Positions 36,217-48,200 of a stretch of DNA of 64,000 nt are shown here, piece after piece. Position numbers and translations under genes: made by a program. The notes under the pieces are model-generated. The model was not told the DNA's origin and made no database searches. It was given only the letters and a program-made list of their open reading frames with translations. The stretch is from Cylicocyclus nassatus (Eukaryota > Nematoda > Chromadorea > Rhabditida > Strongylidae), in NCBI GenBank assembly GCA_958299035.1, contig CATQJL010000223.1, positions 5,445,753 through 5,509,752 on the forward strand, in the 5' to 3' direction. The stretch's first letter is position 1; the number at the start of each line of letters is the position of its first letter.

Positions 36217-37380
36217 GTAGCATCGCCGCACTGCCTCGCTAAATTCATCCGAGATAAATGGCAAGCAAGAGGAGTTTGGGTGGCGGACTTTATGAACGAT
36301 AGCGCGCGCTTAGGCAGGCGTGTGTCAATAACGTGCGCACCGTTAGCCCCGCCTGTCGCAAGATGGACGAGTTTTTTGCAGTACAGCTTTAGCGTTGGTT
36401 CATGGCCATGTTCCCTAGTCAAGTGAAAGCAACTTCTGATACTGATATAGGCTTGTTGCAAGCTGGGATGAAGCTTGACTATTTGCGGAATTTTGTTTTG
36501 CTTTCTTGTTTTTTTAATGCTAGTCATGAACAGCTAATGTTTTTCATGAAATTCAAGAGATTTGCTGATTTACTTATGAATGACCGAGTGACTCCTGGAT
36601 ATCCAACTTTGTAGTGTGAAATCAATCTAGAACACCTCAGGCATGATTGTCTGAGTGACCTCACATCTTGCGACTTGTTCACACGCAATTTCGATTGAGT
36701 TACAGATCAATTTATACTGAAGGTAGCAGTTTTTGGAAGCAAACAAAAGAATTTTGTTAGAGAAAAAAAATATAAAAACTTACTTTTCCGATGAAAAAAA
36801 TAATCGTGTTGGTCATTTCAGCAATGATAATAATATTTCTCGGTAAGCTGACTTCTTTTTAAACGAAACTTGAGAGTACACACAAAAGAATATTCAATAT
36901 GGTGACAGATGTGAATAAAGAAAAACACTTTCCCAAGCATTTTCGGAACAATTTCCTCATACTTACAATGAGACTTCAATTTAGACAAACCTACCAGGAA
37001 CAAATAACTGAAATACATTGGAAAAGCTTGCGAGCTTATAATGAAAAATGATCTGAAAACTGATTTTCAATTGAATTGAAATCTTGAAATCTACTGTTAT
37101 CCAAATTGCAACCTACAGAAGAAGCATGAAGGAAATATTAGAGAGTTTTCCAATGGCTGAGCGCATTCCTCGGCTAATTAACAAGGGGGCGGAGCGATCA
37201 GCGCACCGCATACGGTACCCAGCTGGCGGCTGGCACATGCTATCGTTCATAAAGTCATACACCCGAGGAGTTTCTGTCTGTTATGGAAGCAAAGGTGCTA
37301 CTATACACAAAACCGCGCGATTGCGGGGTACTGCTGTAGTATCCGCTTGGTTCGATTTGGTGAGCTAAAGACAATGATAC
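36217..37380. other. Repeat-rich stretch
   Basis: CTTTATGAACGATAGCGCGC near 36290 and its diverged inverse near 37235 (GCTATCGTTCATAAAGTC) form an inverted pair about 0.9 kb apart, so this may be another eroded element. No supported exon. Confidence 0.4.
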
Positions 37381-38153
37381 AGCACATTTGTAGTTAGCAG
37401 ATGAGATGCCAACAGCGTCCCAAACAAACTTGTGATTATGAAATACATGATTTTGCGCAAACATAGTGCCCAAGATGCTTTTAGAGTTGGCTTGGGTTTT
37501 ATGCAAGCCAATCGCCAGGTGAATTTGTACCCTGAGCAACGGAAGCAAATTTTCAAAACATTCATGAGATTTTTGGTTTTCTCCTCGTAAAATTTATGCT
37601 TGGAATTGCATTTAAGAATACTAAAGCAGATGCCCATCTCAATCTCTGCTCTACACCATTGCGATAGTCAATGGTAATAACGAAGCGGCTTACCCTATAG
37701 TAAAGGTGCTTTTACCTAAGGCATAGAAGCCGGTGTATGTAGCGTTGTCCCTTTGCTAAGATTCGTACATGCTTATGATAACGGCTGCACCATCGAAAGA
37801 CGTCACACTTAGGCGTTGCAGCAGGGTCACTACACTGTTTTAAATCGAACAGGAGAAGTGAGAACGAGCTACGATAATTCGCAGATAGCTTGCATTGCGG
37901 CATCGTCTGATGTTTTATAACGACGTGACTTGAACACTAAAACTTTGGCTTAACGGGTAGGGTACTAAACGTCTCCGAAGCTCCACCCCACGCGGACAGC
38001 TGATACAAATCTCCAATGTCTGTAATGGGTAGGGTTTGTGGTGTGTAGCAGATGACCGCGTACACCCCCTTCGAAGATATACAATCCTTTTCGCAAAAGG
38101 CATTCAAGTAGTCTGCTGGTGTTGGAGAGGTGCGCAGGGACATACTGTGGTAG
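37381..38153 (-). CDS. Spliced gene fragment with a possible VWA-like domain
   Basis: Four minus-strand exons join in phase: 37966-38153, 37873-37906, 37769-37834 and 37381-37531. The product (about 146 residues, both ends open) reads PADYLNAFCEKDCISSKGVY, AVICYTPQTLPITDIGDL, then GGASETFNDAAMQAICELS, FDGAAVIIS and KFVWDAVGISSANYKC. The order hydrophobic strand, GG-S/T loop, amphipathic helix (DAAMQAICE), hydrophobic strand resembles a von Willebrand A fold such as those in nematode secreted proteins, but the metal-site DxSxS motif is not in the visible part. Cysteines suggest a secreted protein. The first intron is 59 bp and the second 38 bp, short even for nematodes. The domain call is tentative. 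Confidence 0.4.
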
Positions 38154-39780
38154 CTGCACCGATATCAAGTTCACAACCAATGCTATTCTATCGATCCGCA
38201 ACACTGCTGTGAGCTTTACTCTTTACCAGAAGTAGACAATTGTAGAATTTGTATGCTATTGTTTACCGTCAATATCTCGGAGATGAGCGTTGATGACAGC
38301 GGTCACTCGTCTTCTATAGAAATCTGCAATGGAGGCATAACGTTAATGATTGTCGTAACCTACAGTACAGCTCTCAAAAATGGAAATCTATGGGGGTTCC
38401 TCATATGATCAGATTACAGATTGCGCGTTCAACGCAAATGATAATATGAGTGGGACCCATCTTCTGCAACCTTTGTTGTTACGTCCCCCCTCCCCACTCC
38501 TCAAACGCACATAGGAACTGAATTTGGAGGTCTATAAAACAGTCCAAGTGGCAGTGCAGATGGCGCACTAACTACTGGAATACTACTCACCAAAGCAGAC
38601 CCTGCTTGCATCGGCTGGATGCTACAGCGTGGGGACCCGAAATCCTAGTGTTAGATGCCCGCACAAAAGCATGTAAAGCGATGCAAGCCGTCCGCCAAAC
38701 ACGGTAGCAAGAACAGATTCCTGGACTTTTTAAAAGCTTACCAAAATTTGGTTCTTAGAACTCTTTCTAACTACCCTAATCTCACGAGCAAGGCGCGGGG
38801 TTTTTTTTCTGAAATTGACTCCCAAAGGTGAAAATTTGCTACCCAAATATTCCATACTCTGCCGCGCCATACCTGAGATTGAACAGGAGAGTGATCGTTC
38901 TGCGAGGCACTGCAGTGTGGCCGATCTTCTCGCATTTAAAAACCAAAAAGTGCTCCTTGTTTTCATGAAACTATGGTACAAACCTCAGATAGGCTTAGCC
39001 ATAACTGCTTCAGCAGGATGCGGAGTAATTACTGTCATTTTGGTGTCACGGGGAAATCAAATCCGCGTCCGCGATTTCGCTAAATTTTAGCAAAGTTTTT
39101 TTAGCAAAATTTTCTTATACTGAGGCGTTTTATCATTTCTCTTAATCTACGAGGCCTTTACCATCTCCTCAAAACTACTGTTGTTGTGAAAATCGCAGAC
39201 GCCACTTCGATTTCCTTCCAACATAACGCATGCATTGTTTCAATTGCGCCGTCCTGCTGAAGCAGGTAGTCGGTCAATCTGACGCGTACCTTACCAATCA
39301 TGGATGACTTGCCGCTGTAACAGACAGACTCAAACAGCATAATTTCAGAATTGCTTTAAAAGTTTCCTGTAACTCAGACAAACACTCGCAGCCATGGACA
39401 TTCCAAATCTCTGAGACTTCTGGGGAGCGCTCTCAACCACTGGAGCTGCTAGGAGCAGGGCTTGGGTCGGTCCACTCGCAATGACGTCGCAAAGATTAGG
39501 CACACGACTTCTGGGACGTCCGAGGCACTGAGAAAGGTGGTCCCAGGACGTCCCAGAAAATTGCAGAAGCAGCGGGGAAATCTAAGCATCCAAAACTTCC
39601 GGGGAATTAGTACGCAGCCAATTAGCCGTTACGCTGATATGCAGCTTCGGCAAATTTCAAAAATAAGCTCTTTGTCATTTTCAGCTTCCCTCGAAGCGTT
39701 TTTCACACGTTTTTCTTCCGTTTTCGCATTATTTTTCGCGCCTTGGTTTCTTACGTCGCTTTCAATCCTCCTTCTTCAGA
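38154..39780. other. Stretch without a firm gene
   Basis: An open frame at 38815-39090 (+) contains a hydrophobic run IGLAITASAGCGVITVILVS and could be an exon, but it has no clear splice partners. A short inverted pair lies near 39455-39570 (CTTCTGGGACGTCC and GGACGTCCCAGAA). Confidence 0.3.
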
Positions 39781-40083
39781 TAGAACATTGCGGATGCAAA
39801 CCAAAGCAGCACCAGTTTGGAGGAGCACTGCTTCAAGAAAGGCAGTATGCCCTGGGAGTTGAAGGACAAGGAGCATACGATGCTTCACTCGCACGTTCCA
39901 CATCAAGGAGTTGTCAAACCCAAGGTACTGATGTATACATGGAGCAATTTCTTTGTTTGTAAGTCTTTCTATATTCTAATTTATATTTTCATATACCTGT
40001 ATCTCCAGGAGTGGTTCTTGATCGCGACACTTTTGGATTTCTCTCTCCTTGCGTTCCTACTTTACTTTCTCTCAGATAGATAA
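39780..40083 (+). CDS. Two terminal exons, frame ambiguous
   Basis: After a strong acceptor CTCCTTCTTCAG (ends 39779) an open stretch runs to a donor AAG|GTACTG at 39925, and a second exon after CTCCAG at 40008 ends near 40083. Two frames stay open through both. One gives QFGGALLQERQYALGVEGQG and a C-terminus ending VPTLLSLR. The other, entered after ATAG, gives EEHCFKKGSMPWELKDKEHT and ends in a membrane-like EWFLIATLLDFSLLAFLLYF. I cannot decide between them. No family is recognised. Confidence 0.3.
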
Positions 40084-40175
40084 ACCATCTCTAATTCCTT
40101 GTAAGTTTGTGATCTGTCATCAAAATCGAGTCTTGCTGCAGTCCTCTACTCCGATCATGAGCTCATTTGCAAGCT

Positions 40176-40488
40176 TAGGGTTGTTTCATACTGCGGCACT
40201 GACCGCAACTGACTGCACTGACTCAGCTGATCGCAATCACCTCAGCTAACTGCCTGGATGCAACGGCCGCAGCATGTTCACTTAAAAAGACGATCTCGAT
40301 TACAACCGGAACACCTTGAGTGACCCCTAGGAAGATCATACGTCCTGACATCACTCTTTTTAGCCACACATTTCTTTCTTTTTACGTGAACATACTGCGG
40401 CCGGTCGGTGCAATCAGCTGTGGTCAGTGCGGCCAGTGCGATCAATTGCAGTCAACTGCGGTCAGTGCGGCGTATGAAACAACCCTTA
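40176..40488. mobile_element. Palindromic MITE
   Basis: TAGGGTTGTTTCATACTGCG and an inverse CGTATGAAACAACCCTTA bound about 313 bp rich in CTGACCGCAACTGAC-type words that also pair inward. Confidence 0.75.
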
Positions 40489-40689
40489 CTCTAAATTGTA
40501 TTTGCGTCATCAGAGCCCTTCAGGCGTTCGAAAACAATTTTCTCTCTCCTAAACTTTTTCATCACTGCATTTGTGGTTTGGTTAGTGCCAGCGCAATGTT
40601 CCTTGTTTACAGGTAGCTGTGACTCCTTGTACTGGTTTCCACGTGGTTGCTTTTCGTGAAGAAATGCGGATTTGCTGTGTAGTGAGCTA

Positions 40690-41009
40690 CTCAGACAATC
40701 GCTGGGGGCAGGAGGGCACCGGAAAAATAGATTGCTGATTTCTCGCACCCCGCTCGCGGATTTTTTGCAAAGCAATCAGGACTTTTCGGAAGACCGCTTG
40801 CTGAGTCAGCGGATTTTTGAGAGACCGCCTGTTGAATTTTTTTCCGCTCTTATCTTTTGCAGATATATTGCTGAATCTCTGAGGAATCGAGAACTCAGCA
40901 AGCGGTCTTCCGAAAAGTCCTGATTGCTTTCCAAAAAATCCGCGAGCGGGGTGCGAGAGATCAGCAATCTATTTTTCCGGTGCCCACCTTCCCCCGGCGA
41001 TTGTCTGAG
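40690..41009. mobile_element. Short M3-family palindrome
   Basis: Ends CTCAGACAATCGCTGGGGGC and CCCCCGGCGATTGTCTGAG match those of the 25801-27134 element. The arms pair almost throughout (GCAAGCGGTCTTCCGAAAAG and inverse). It is a 320 bp non-autonomous version. Confidence 0.85.
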
Positions 41010-41492
41010 TAGGTTGCGGTAGTTTGACCCCGCAAAGTGCCTCTCAAGGGAGTTGGAAATCCATCTACAAAGCTGAGTTGGATATTTACACTTGATTATA
41101 TGCTATTATGTGTCTAGATTTTCGTCGATTTTTATTTCATCTTATGTCTTTTCACTAGGGATGCCTCTGCACTCCAAAAAAATGTGAGCCTCCTCATTAG
41201 CCAGGCCTCCGACTTCAATTATTATTTTTATCTCTTCCAAGTTGTTGAATGATCCTTGCCTCATATCTTTCTGTGTCCTCTTTAATTGTCTTTTTTCGAT
41301 TATTCCCATGCTGATTTCTTGTTATGACACCGGTTTCTTATATGTGAAATTTTCTGTTTTATCTCATTTAGACCTCTTTCAGTCTTTTACTCATTGTAAA
41401 ACAAGTGCTTCTGATCATCTTTTTTTTCATATCATTTATTTTTGATTAGCTTTGGTTATTTTGTGTGCCTACTTTTCTCATTTGCTCGTATA

Positions 41493-41652
41493 GGCTGCTG
41501 CATGATGAAGGCGCAATATCTTCGGGCGAGAACGCGGCTTTAGTAGCCGCAGAGCGCATGAGGTGAGGGATCTACAACGGTGAGGATACGCGCGCGTCGC
41601 GTTCGCGCCCGTTCAACTAATATCGCCATTGCGCCTTCGTCATGCAGCAGCC
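41493..41652. mobile_element. Palindromic MITE family M4 copy 1
   Basis: GGCTGCTGCATGATGAAGGC and GCCTTCGTCATGCAGCAGCC are inverted ends. A second copy is at 57153-57299. Confidence 0.85.
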
Positions 41653-42114
41653 TTTACTTTAATCACCCGTCGCTTATTCCCGTGATTTCCTCGATTCATT
41701 GCTCGATGTTTATAGTATTATTTCCAGATCTTGTATTTGTTACTTTATTAGTAAGAACAAACAATATTATGTCTTGTAGTGTTCCCTTTTTTGAAAAGAA
41801 CTAGTTTGAAGTGTGGATTGAGCGTTTAGTTACAGTACCCCTGTGTGCAAACTGCATTACGCGAATTAGAGCTAGTTACAGTATGCTAAGAGTGAAAGTG
41901 CACAATTCCTGGGACGAAATTAATTTTCGGGACTTCAGGGTACAGATTTCGGTAGAATCTGGGGGACTGTCGGATACCCAAGTGGAACACTCCGGAGGCC
42001 CAATGCCTCCCTCTCCGAATGGCTCCGAGCGTTGTCGAAGCAGCGGAGATGACCTGTACTGCTCTGCCTTAGCTTTCGCCGCAGGTTCAGACATGTCAAG
42101 AAAGAAAACAACAC

Positions 42115-43345
42115 TTGAAAGGAGGTGTTAGAATGCAAAGGGAAGACCGCAAGTCGTCCATGCACGGGGACGGTCAGGAGGTACGATCAGCGCGAATTCT
42201 TCGCGAAGCGACGCCGCAACGTACTTCAACCAATACAATAGCAGCACTCCAGGCGCAATTACTTATGGCATTGAGTCATGTATCTGCCTCCACCCCCACC
42301 CCGTGTTTTTGCCGCCGGGAATCTCTGATATGGGGAGCTCTATGGGTCCCAAGATCGGGACGCGGTGGCGTACCTCCTGACTGCAGCCTCCATGCACCCA
42401 CCGAATTGCCTCTGCGCACTTCCAATACGGATTCTCGACTAGGGAAGAATTTATTAATTGTAAATCAAGGAACAACAACGAGGTCCCCTAACAATATCTC
42501 AAATCATCGTCTATCTCAAGCCGAGCCACTACTTTCAAAGGCACCGTCTACCCGGATTCTCGGCTTCGGTGTTCTTCTTGGGGCATTCTCATGTCCCTGA
42601 TTCCATAGGAGATCGAGCTTCGCGAAAACCCCCACAACCCAGTTCCAGAAAACCGCGTGTTTTCCGGAACGGCGATTGGATGTGCGAATACAGAGGGGGG
42701 GGGGGATCGGAGGGATGCCCACCGATTGGAGGTGCGGTCGGAGCCGCCCCCTATCAGCCTAGTCCGAAGTTTTTCGCTATTGCACCTTTTCCAGACCTGA
42801 ACTGTTGTGTTAGTCAGGAGCCGTGCCCGCAATGCGTCAAGATGGGTGGAGGACTATATGTCGCCGAATTTGGAAGAGTCCCGCGCGGATTCTCTGCAGG
42901 AACGCATGTCCGCGCATGTACAAGGGTGCGTATTTGTCGCAAATGACCGCGGGGACCGCCCTTTTTCGGCGACATATAGTCCTCCACCCCGTCAAGATCC
43001 CACCACCTCCCCATTTTTCAAAGAGAGCAAAGCACTCTTACGCACAATTCACGCTAATCGTGCCATTTTTGAACTCTTTCAGCATTTGTGAAACTAGTGA
43101 ACCAGTAATCAAAGGCCAGATTGCATCTGCGCGCTTCGGGACCGCTGCGCGGTTTCCCGCTATTTGCAGATTTTTGAATTGCGCTTACGTTTCTTTATAT
43201 ATGAGATTGTGCCGGAATACCGTTGAAACGCTGCTAAAACAGATTGCAGAGAGGGGGACCCTGAAGCTTTTAGTGCGTTCTAAAGGAACGAATACCTTCA
43301 TTAGGCGCCGCCTCCACGGACTGCTGGTTCTGACGCGATATGCAT
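42115..43345. repeat. Composite GC-rich repeat region
   Basis: Blocks here recur elsewhere: 42160-42250 (GACGGTCAGGAGGTACGATC) is inverted at about 50090-50180; 42265-42385 (CTCCACCCCCACCCCG, CCGCCGGGAATC) is inverted at about 46170-46300; 42845-42988 is a palindrome (GGAGGACTATATGTCGCCGA and inverse) with a copy at 46024-46162. The 161-, 125- and 175-residue open frames over this region are repeat-derived and not called genes. Confidence 0.6.
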
Positions 43346-43347
43346 TT

Positions 43348-43555
43348 TAGGCCCCGGGCAGACTTCACGCGATTTGATCGTCGCGACTGAATCGCGAAGA
43401 GACAACTGTTACAACATCATTCCATGCCGATCAACTTGCATTTCGGTTGTGATACTTTTCCAGCCCGAAATTTTTGAATGTGAAATGAAAATGAATGGAA
43501 ATGTTGGCGATTGAGTCGCGACGATCAAATCGCGTGAAGTCTGCCCAGGGCCTTA
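43348..43555. mobile_element. MITE M1 copy 2
   Basis: Same ~205 bp sequence and ends as at 2477; TAG flanks the left edge and TTA the right. Confidence 0.88.
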
Positions 43556-43725
43556 GCATGTGCGAAAGATGAATAAGGTCGAGCTTGCTGATCACACATG
43601 TTCGAAGAATCGTGGGTCCTTTAGGCTCAGAATGAGTAGTGGATATGAGCTACACCCTTTTGAGTACGATCTGCGTTGGCAACGCGAAGGCCTTGTAGAC
43701 CTTTATCGATGAGGCGATTTGATCC

Positions 43726-44099
43726 TCAAGCTATACGCGCGCGAAAGTGGCACGAAGCTGGCGTGGCAGCCTGAATGAAGGGAACGGATTGACATAGACT
43801 GTACGCTTTACGGTAGCATTCGCTTAGCTTGTAGGTGCCCTTTTTGGAAGCGAATTTCTCGTCGAAAGTGGCGCCATAGCGTTCCAATGGCAATGCTAAT
43901 CAGCACATTATTCATATCTACATAGACGTCTGCCTATACCTGGATTGCTCTTGAATCGGTCCCAAGTGAAGCTTCTCATAACAGTAGAGGTTGAAGTAGT
44001 CTCATTATTCTGCTCACTTATCAGATCGAACATCCTTGGTATAGAAGATTTCTGAGAAGCTTCTGTTTCTTGTAAGTCTTCTGTAGAGTTCGCACTCAT
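43726..44099 (-). CDS. Two-exon gene for a 109-residue protein, function unknown
   Basis: Exons 43940-44099 and 43726-43895 join in phase across a 44 bp intron (GTATAG donor, GATTAG acceptor). The product begins MSANSTEDLQETEASQKSSI, has RMFDLISEQNNE and SFTWDRFKSNP, then ALPLERYGATFDEKFASKKG, TYKLSECYRKAYSLCQ and ends FRARIA. No signal peptide or membrane segment is evident. The first exon is acidic and polar, the second basic with Cys, Tyr and aromatic residues. It sits between M1 copies. I do not recognise it; a short real gene or the remaining part of a longer one are both possible. Confidence 0.45.
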
Positions 44100-45177
44100 C
44101 GTACTAAAAAAACTGGAGGGCTTCTATGAGGCTGCGTTGACAGGAGAATGATAAGAAAAGGAAGTAAAACATTGCATTCACACTTCGAGCCGCTTGTGCG
44201 GCGTCCGGAGAACACTGTACCGTCATCGCGTCTTCGCCTCAAGACCAACACATTGTCCTTAATTTGGACACAGGTAACGCAAAAGTCCTGATAACAGAAG
44301 TGAAGCTCTTTTAGTTGTATGCTGAAATGAGGATGATGAAACTGAAGCCAATTTGCTTTAAAATGTTCGAATACTGTTTACGATGCAATTATAGATTTCA
44401 AGATCAGCCATCTACTCATGTTTTCTCAATTACTCGCTCAGCGAATGGTGACTAGGAATGTACCGCACAAAATGACTTCTCTTTTGGATTCCCAGACTTT
44501 CACTCTCCCATTTGTTAGCACTCTGCTTGCAAAAACTATGTAGCGTCGCACATCGTCGGTCACGGAACAGGCGGACAAACGGGTTATTCCAGGTACGGCA
44601 ATGCTCCCGCAGACCGGTAGTCTTCACACAGTATGCAGAACATGTGTGGAAGAGCCACTAGTCCACGCATCGTCGATATTCATTCCTTGTAGATTCCAAC
44701 GTAAAGGTATCGTCGATTCTTTGACCGCACGAACTGCTCAAACGTTGCGGACCATGCGCGGAGCGGCACATGTTGCGAGAGCAGACTTGTACAATGGCGA
44801 TTTTGTACTGCGACAAGCGTTTTATAGTCCATTTTTAAAATCGTGACGACGAGTTGACTGCGGTCCTTGCGCACAAAGGGTCATAAAACACCCATACAAA
44901 AAGGCATAACCTCAACGTTCAGCTCAGTCACTTCCAATGTCTCAATAGTATCATATGTAAGCAGAAAAACTATTTGATTAGAGATAGAAACTACGAAGTG
45001 GGAGTGCGTGCGTGTCGCGCGCGGTCGCGCCATCGTCACGATTCCTTAAATGCACTATACCTCGCGACGCGTGCTCCGCAGTGATGCCCGATCCATGCGG
45101 TCAACGAATCGACGATACGTGCTCTGAACTTTGCTTGCTCGTGAAAGCTCCATCCATTGTAAGCGGCGACATGCCGA
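44100..45177. other. Intergenic repeat tract
   Basis: Includes the second copy (about 44840-45070) of the repeat at 21690-21930. Open frames at 44601-44846 and 45012-45206 lie on it and are not called. Confidence 0.4.
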
Positions 45178-45380
45178 AGGCCCCAGGCAGACTTCACGCA
45201 ATTTGATCGTCGCGACTGAATCGCGAGGAGACAACTGTTACAACATCATTCCATGCCGATCAACTTGCATTCGGTTGTGATACTTTTCCAGCCCGAAATT
45301 TTTGAATGTGAAATGAAAATGAATGGAAATGTCGGCGATTGAGTCGCGACGATCAAATCGCGGAAGTCTGTCCGGGCCGA
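45178..45380. mobile_element. MITE M1 copy 3
   Basis: Same element as at 43348, slightly shortened (TGCATTCGG instead of TGCATTTCGG, CGCGGAAG instead of CGCGTGAAG). Confidence 0.85.
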
Positions 45381-45506
45381 AGGAGGCAACTTGCTTCGCT
45401 ATTTACTGTGTCACTTCGTTACATGAAGTTGAGCTTGCATTACCTAAAACCCAAATGCCGAGATGGAGCACTGTTTACCGCTTGATTCGAAGTTGCCGTT
45501 AACCTT

Positions 45507-45713
45507 TAGGCCCCGGTCAGACTTCACGCGACTTAATCGTCGCGACCAAATCGCCAAGATTTCCATTCATTTTCATTTCACATTCAAAAATTTCGGTCTG
45601 GAAAAGTATCACAACCGAATGCAAGTTGATCTGCATGGAATGATGTTGTAACAGTTGTCTCCTCGCGATTCAGTCGCGACGATCAAATCGCGTGAAGTCT
45701 GCCCGGCGCCTTA
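45507..45713. mobile_element. MITE M1 copy 4, inverted
   Basis: Same element in the opposite orientation, only about 125 bp from copy 3, so the two form an inverted pair. Confidence 0.85.
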
Positions 45714-46023
45714 CGGGTATTAGGTTTCTGCCAACTGCATGCTCCTTTTCGCATGAGATTACACATTCGCAGCGCTATTCGGCCTTGCATGCAAATCTCG
45801 ATCGAGGACGCGAGTTCGGATGCGTAAGGGCAGTGCCCGGGCAGATTTAGGAGAACCTCAGTCTCAAAGGATTCTGCAGCAGGTGTTTCATTGAAGCCAT
45901 AGCGCGACTGAAACTGCAAAATAATGCTTCTAGAGCTGAATCGCCTCAGAAGTTCCGATATAGCGCCCTTCGATTCAGTCTTATCCTTACCAGGGGCAAA
46001 TTGTGATACGGCCTTGCGAAGGA

Positions 46024-46162
46024 GTGGAAGACTATAGACTATTCTATAGAATGTCGCCGAATGTGGAAGAGTCCCGCACGGATTTTCTGCAGGAACGCAT
46101 GTCCGCGCATGTACAAGGTTGCATATTTGTCGCAAATGACCGCCCTTTTTCGGCGACACATA
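46024..46162. repeat. Second copy of the 42845 palindrome
   Basis: Shares GGAACGCATGTCCGCGCATG and CGCCCTTTTTCGGCGACA with 42845-42988; the left arm carries a small insertion. Confidence 0.7.
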
Positions 46163-46399
46163 TGGCTGCACGTCAGGAGGTACGCCGCGGCGGCCGCTCT
46201 GCCGCGCCCGAGTTCGAATCTTGAGGCTCACAAAACCCGCGCTGTTGGAAATTCCCGGCGGCAGAAACAGGGAGGTGGAGGCGGGGAATACATGACTGGA
46301 CGCCATAAGTAACGCTGAGCCAAGAGGGGTGTAGGCCCTTCTGAACCTGCCCCAATCGCGACGGCTATAAGAGGTCAGCGCTAATTAGAGGTCACTCAG

Positions 46400-48200
46400 T
46401 GATTGGCTAGCTCGCGGGAGCGAGCGGCTGACCTGGGCAGACGCGCTGCGGAGGCGGACGAGTTTCACATCGCTGGTAACCTACTCCACAACAAGATTGT
46501 GGAGGTAATTCTCTAGAACGCTCCTAAATTCCCCAAATTCCCTAGAATTCAAGAACTTAAGTTATTCGCTCTACTCCACACTACTTAAATCGCCGGGCAC
46601 TTTCTAAGGTATTATGTTTTTGACCTATGAGAAATTTTCGATGTCTTTTTCGACTTATTTTTTTTTGTTCGATTGCATGCTCTACTCTCCTAGGTCTTTG
46701 TGAGTTCGATTGCATGCTTTACTCTCCTACGTCTGCCTCCTTGCAGCATCATCTAGTCACATTCAACTGAAATGTGCACTACATGCATGCCAGTAGGGAA
46801 GCATACGTTTTTCTTGTGATGAGTATAAAGTTTTTTTACACCGTCCATATCAAAAACGCAATCAAATAAAAATGCATCACCTTCATTTGGTAGCGTGATC
46901 TACATGGATTGATTTTGGTAGCGACCTTTTCTTTGCTGCACGCATCATGCTTTTTATAGCGTAAAAATTTCAAATGCACGTTCGTAAATTCTACTAGGAA
47001 TGAAAAATTTAAGATGATAAATTTCTTGGAAACCTACAGGGATGCACTGAAATGTCAGAAGGAAATACGCATTTGATGACGAATTAGCGTAGATCACCAG
47101 TTTGAGTTATAATTGGCCTTTATAAAGAGTTGTTACACATTTGATTACGTGGGCTTTCCTCAGTAACATCAAGCAGCTCACATTAGCAATATGATGTGAC
47201 GATGCACGACGTTATAAGGATCGCACACACAAGGGATATAAGTAGAAGAAAAGCAAAAAAAAACAAAGTTCGAAGGAATTCAAAGGAGATTCATGAGGAG
47301 TTTTTTATGGATCATGAAAATGAAAAGACTTCGAAGATGTCGCATAAATCATAAACATACCTGCTGGGAAGTAGGGCTCAGAATACCAAACATTCAGAGG
47401 ATGGTAGCTGTGTGGTTGAAATCAGCGTGATTGGCTTGCATTCCATAAGGCAAGAGCCGCACAAAAGAAGTTGGTGATTTTCGAAAATACGAGCCCTTCG
47501 CGGAGCACTCGTCCGCAGTCATCGCAGCGCATGCGCGCGCGTCCTAGTTCTAGATTCTCAGACAATTTTTGGGGCCACCCGCGCGCTCATGGCAGGCTGG
47601 GCGAAAACCCGTTCCTGGCCTTGCCCTGCCATGGTAGCGCGGGCCAGCAACTGCTGCAGCGGACGCAGCGACCCTCCCGACTGGACAGGCGGGTGGGCCT
47701 GTGATATTGTGCTGCATATAGCGGCCCGCGCATCCAGCCATGCGGGTGAGCTGGCGATGGACGAACGCTGGCCGTGTTAACAGCCTGCTACGACTGCAAT
47801 GACGGCCGCTATCATGCATGCGGGCTGATGAATAAACGGCCGCAGCTGGGCCGTTTCAAATCCACTAAAGAGACCTTTCAGCAGCTGGAATTCTCGTTTT
47901 TCTTGCTATTATTGAACTTTCTTGCATTGTTGAGCACACTGTTTACACCCAACCATTTATTGAATGTCTTGAGAAAGAATGCGATATGAAAAGTAGAGGA
48001 ATTACTAAGAAAGGCACAAAGCAAGCTTTTTTCACGAATAACTACAACGCCAAGAACCTAGTACAAACATATTCATTAACGACAATACATGGAAAGATGA
48101 AAGGCACACAAAACAATAGATCACAATACAATCACATGGCAGGAAAACAATCAAGATCAAATCAGCATAGAAAGAGAATCCTTGCTCCTCGAGACGTCAG
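46400..48200. other. Intergenic stretch: AT-rich part then GC-rich island
   Basis: 46500-47460 is AT-rich with no supported exon. 47470-47860 is markedly GC-rich with GGCCGC palindromes (ACGGCCGC near 47801, AACGGCCGCAGC near 47836); overlapping open frames on both strands reflect composition only. Nothing recognisable was found. Confidence 0.4.

Noticed and set aside
35985..36527. 180-residue minus-strand ORF overlapping a 144-residue plus-strand ORF
   Set aside because: It spans the right end of a mariner-like element and a hairpin with a poly-C run. Composition is not protein-like and no splice borders fit.
39462..39962. 166-residue ORF read as one exon
   Set aside because: The first half has an inverted pair and a low-complexity Phe/Ser run; only the part after the acceptor at 39779 looks coding.
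42115..43350. Several ORFs of 94-175 residues on both strands
   Set aside because: They cover GC-rich blocks that recur inverted elsewhere in the window; openness follows from base composition.
45683..46306. 207-residue minus-strand ORF
   Set aside because: It runs through MITE M1 copy 4 and the repeat copies at 46024-46300, so it is repeat-derived.
47471..47819. GC-rich ORFs suggesting bacterial contamination or a horizontally acquired gene
   Set aside because: No protein motif, overlapping frames on both strands, and internal GGCCGC palindromes suggest a GC-rich repeat instead.
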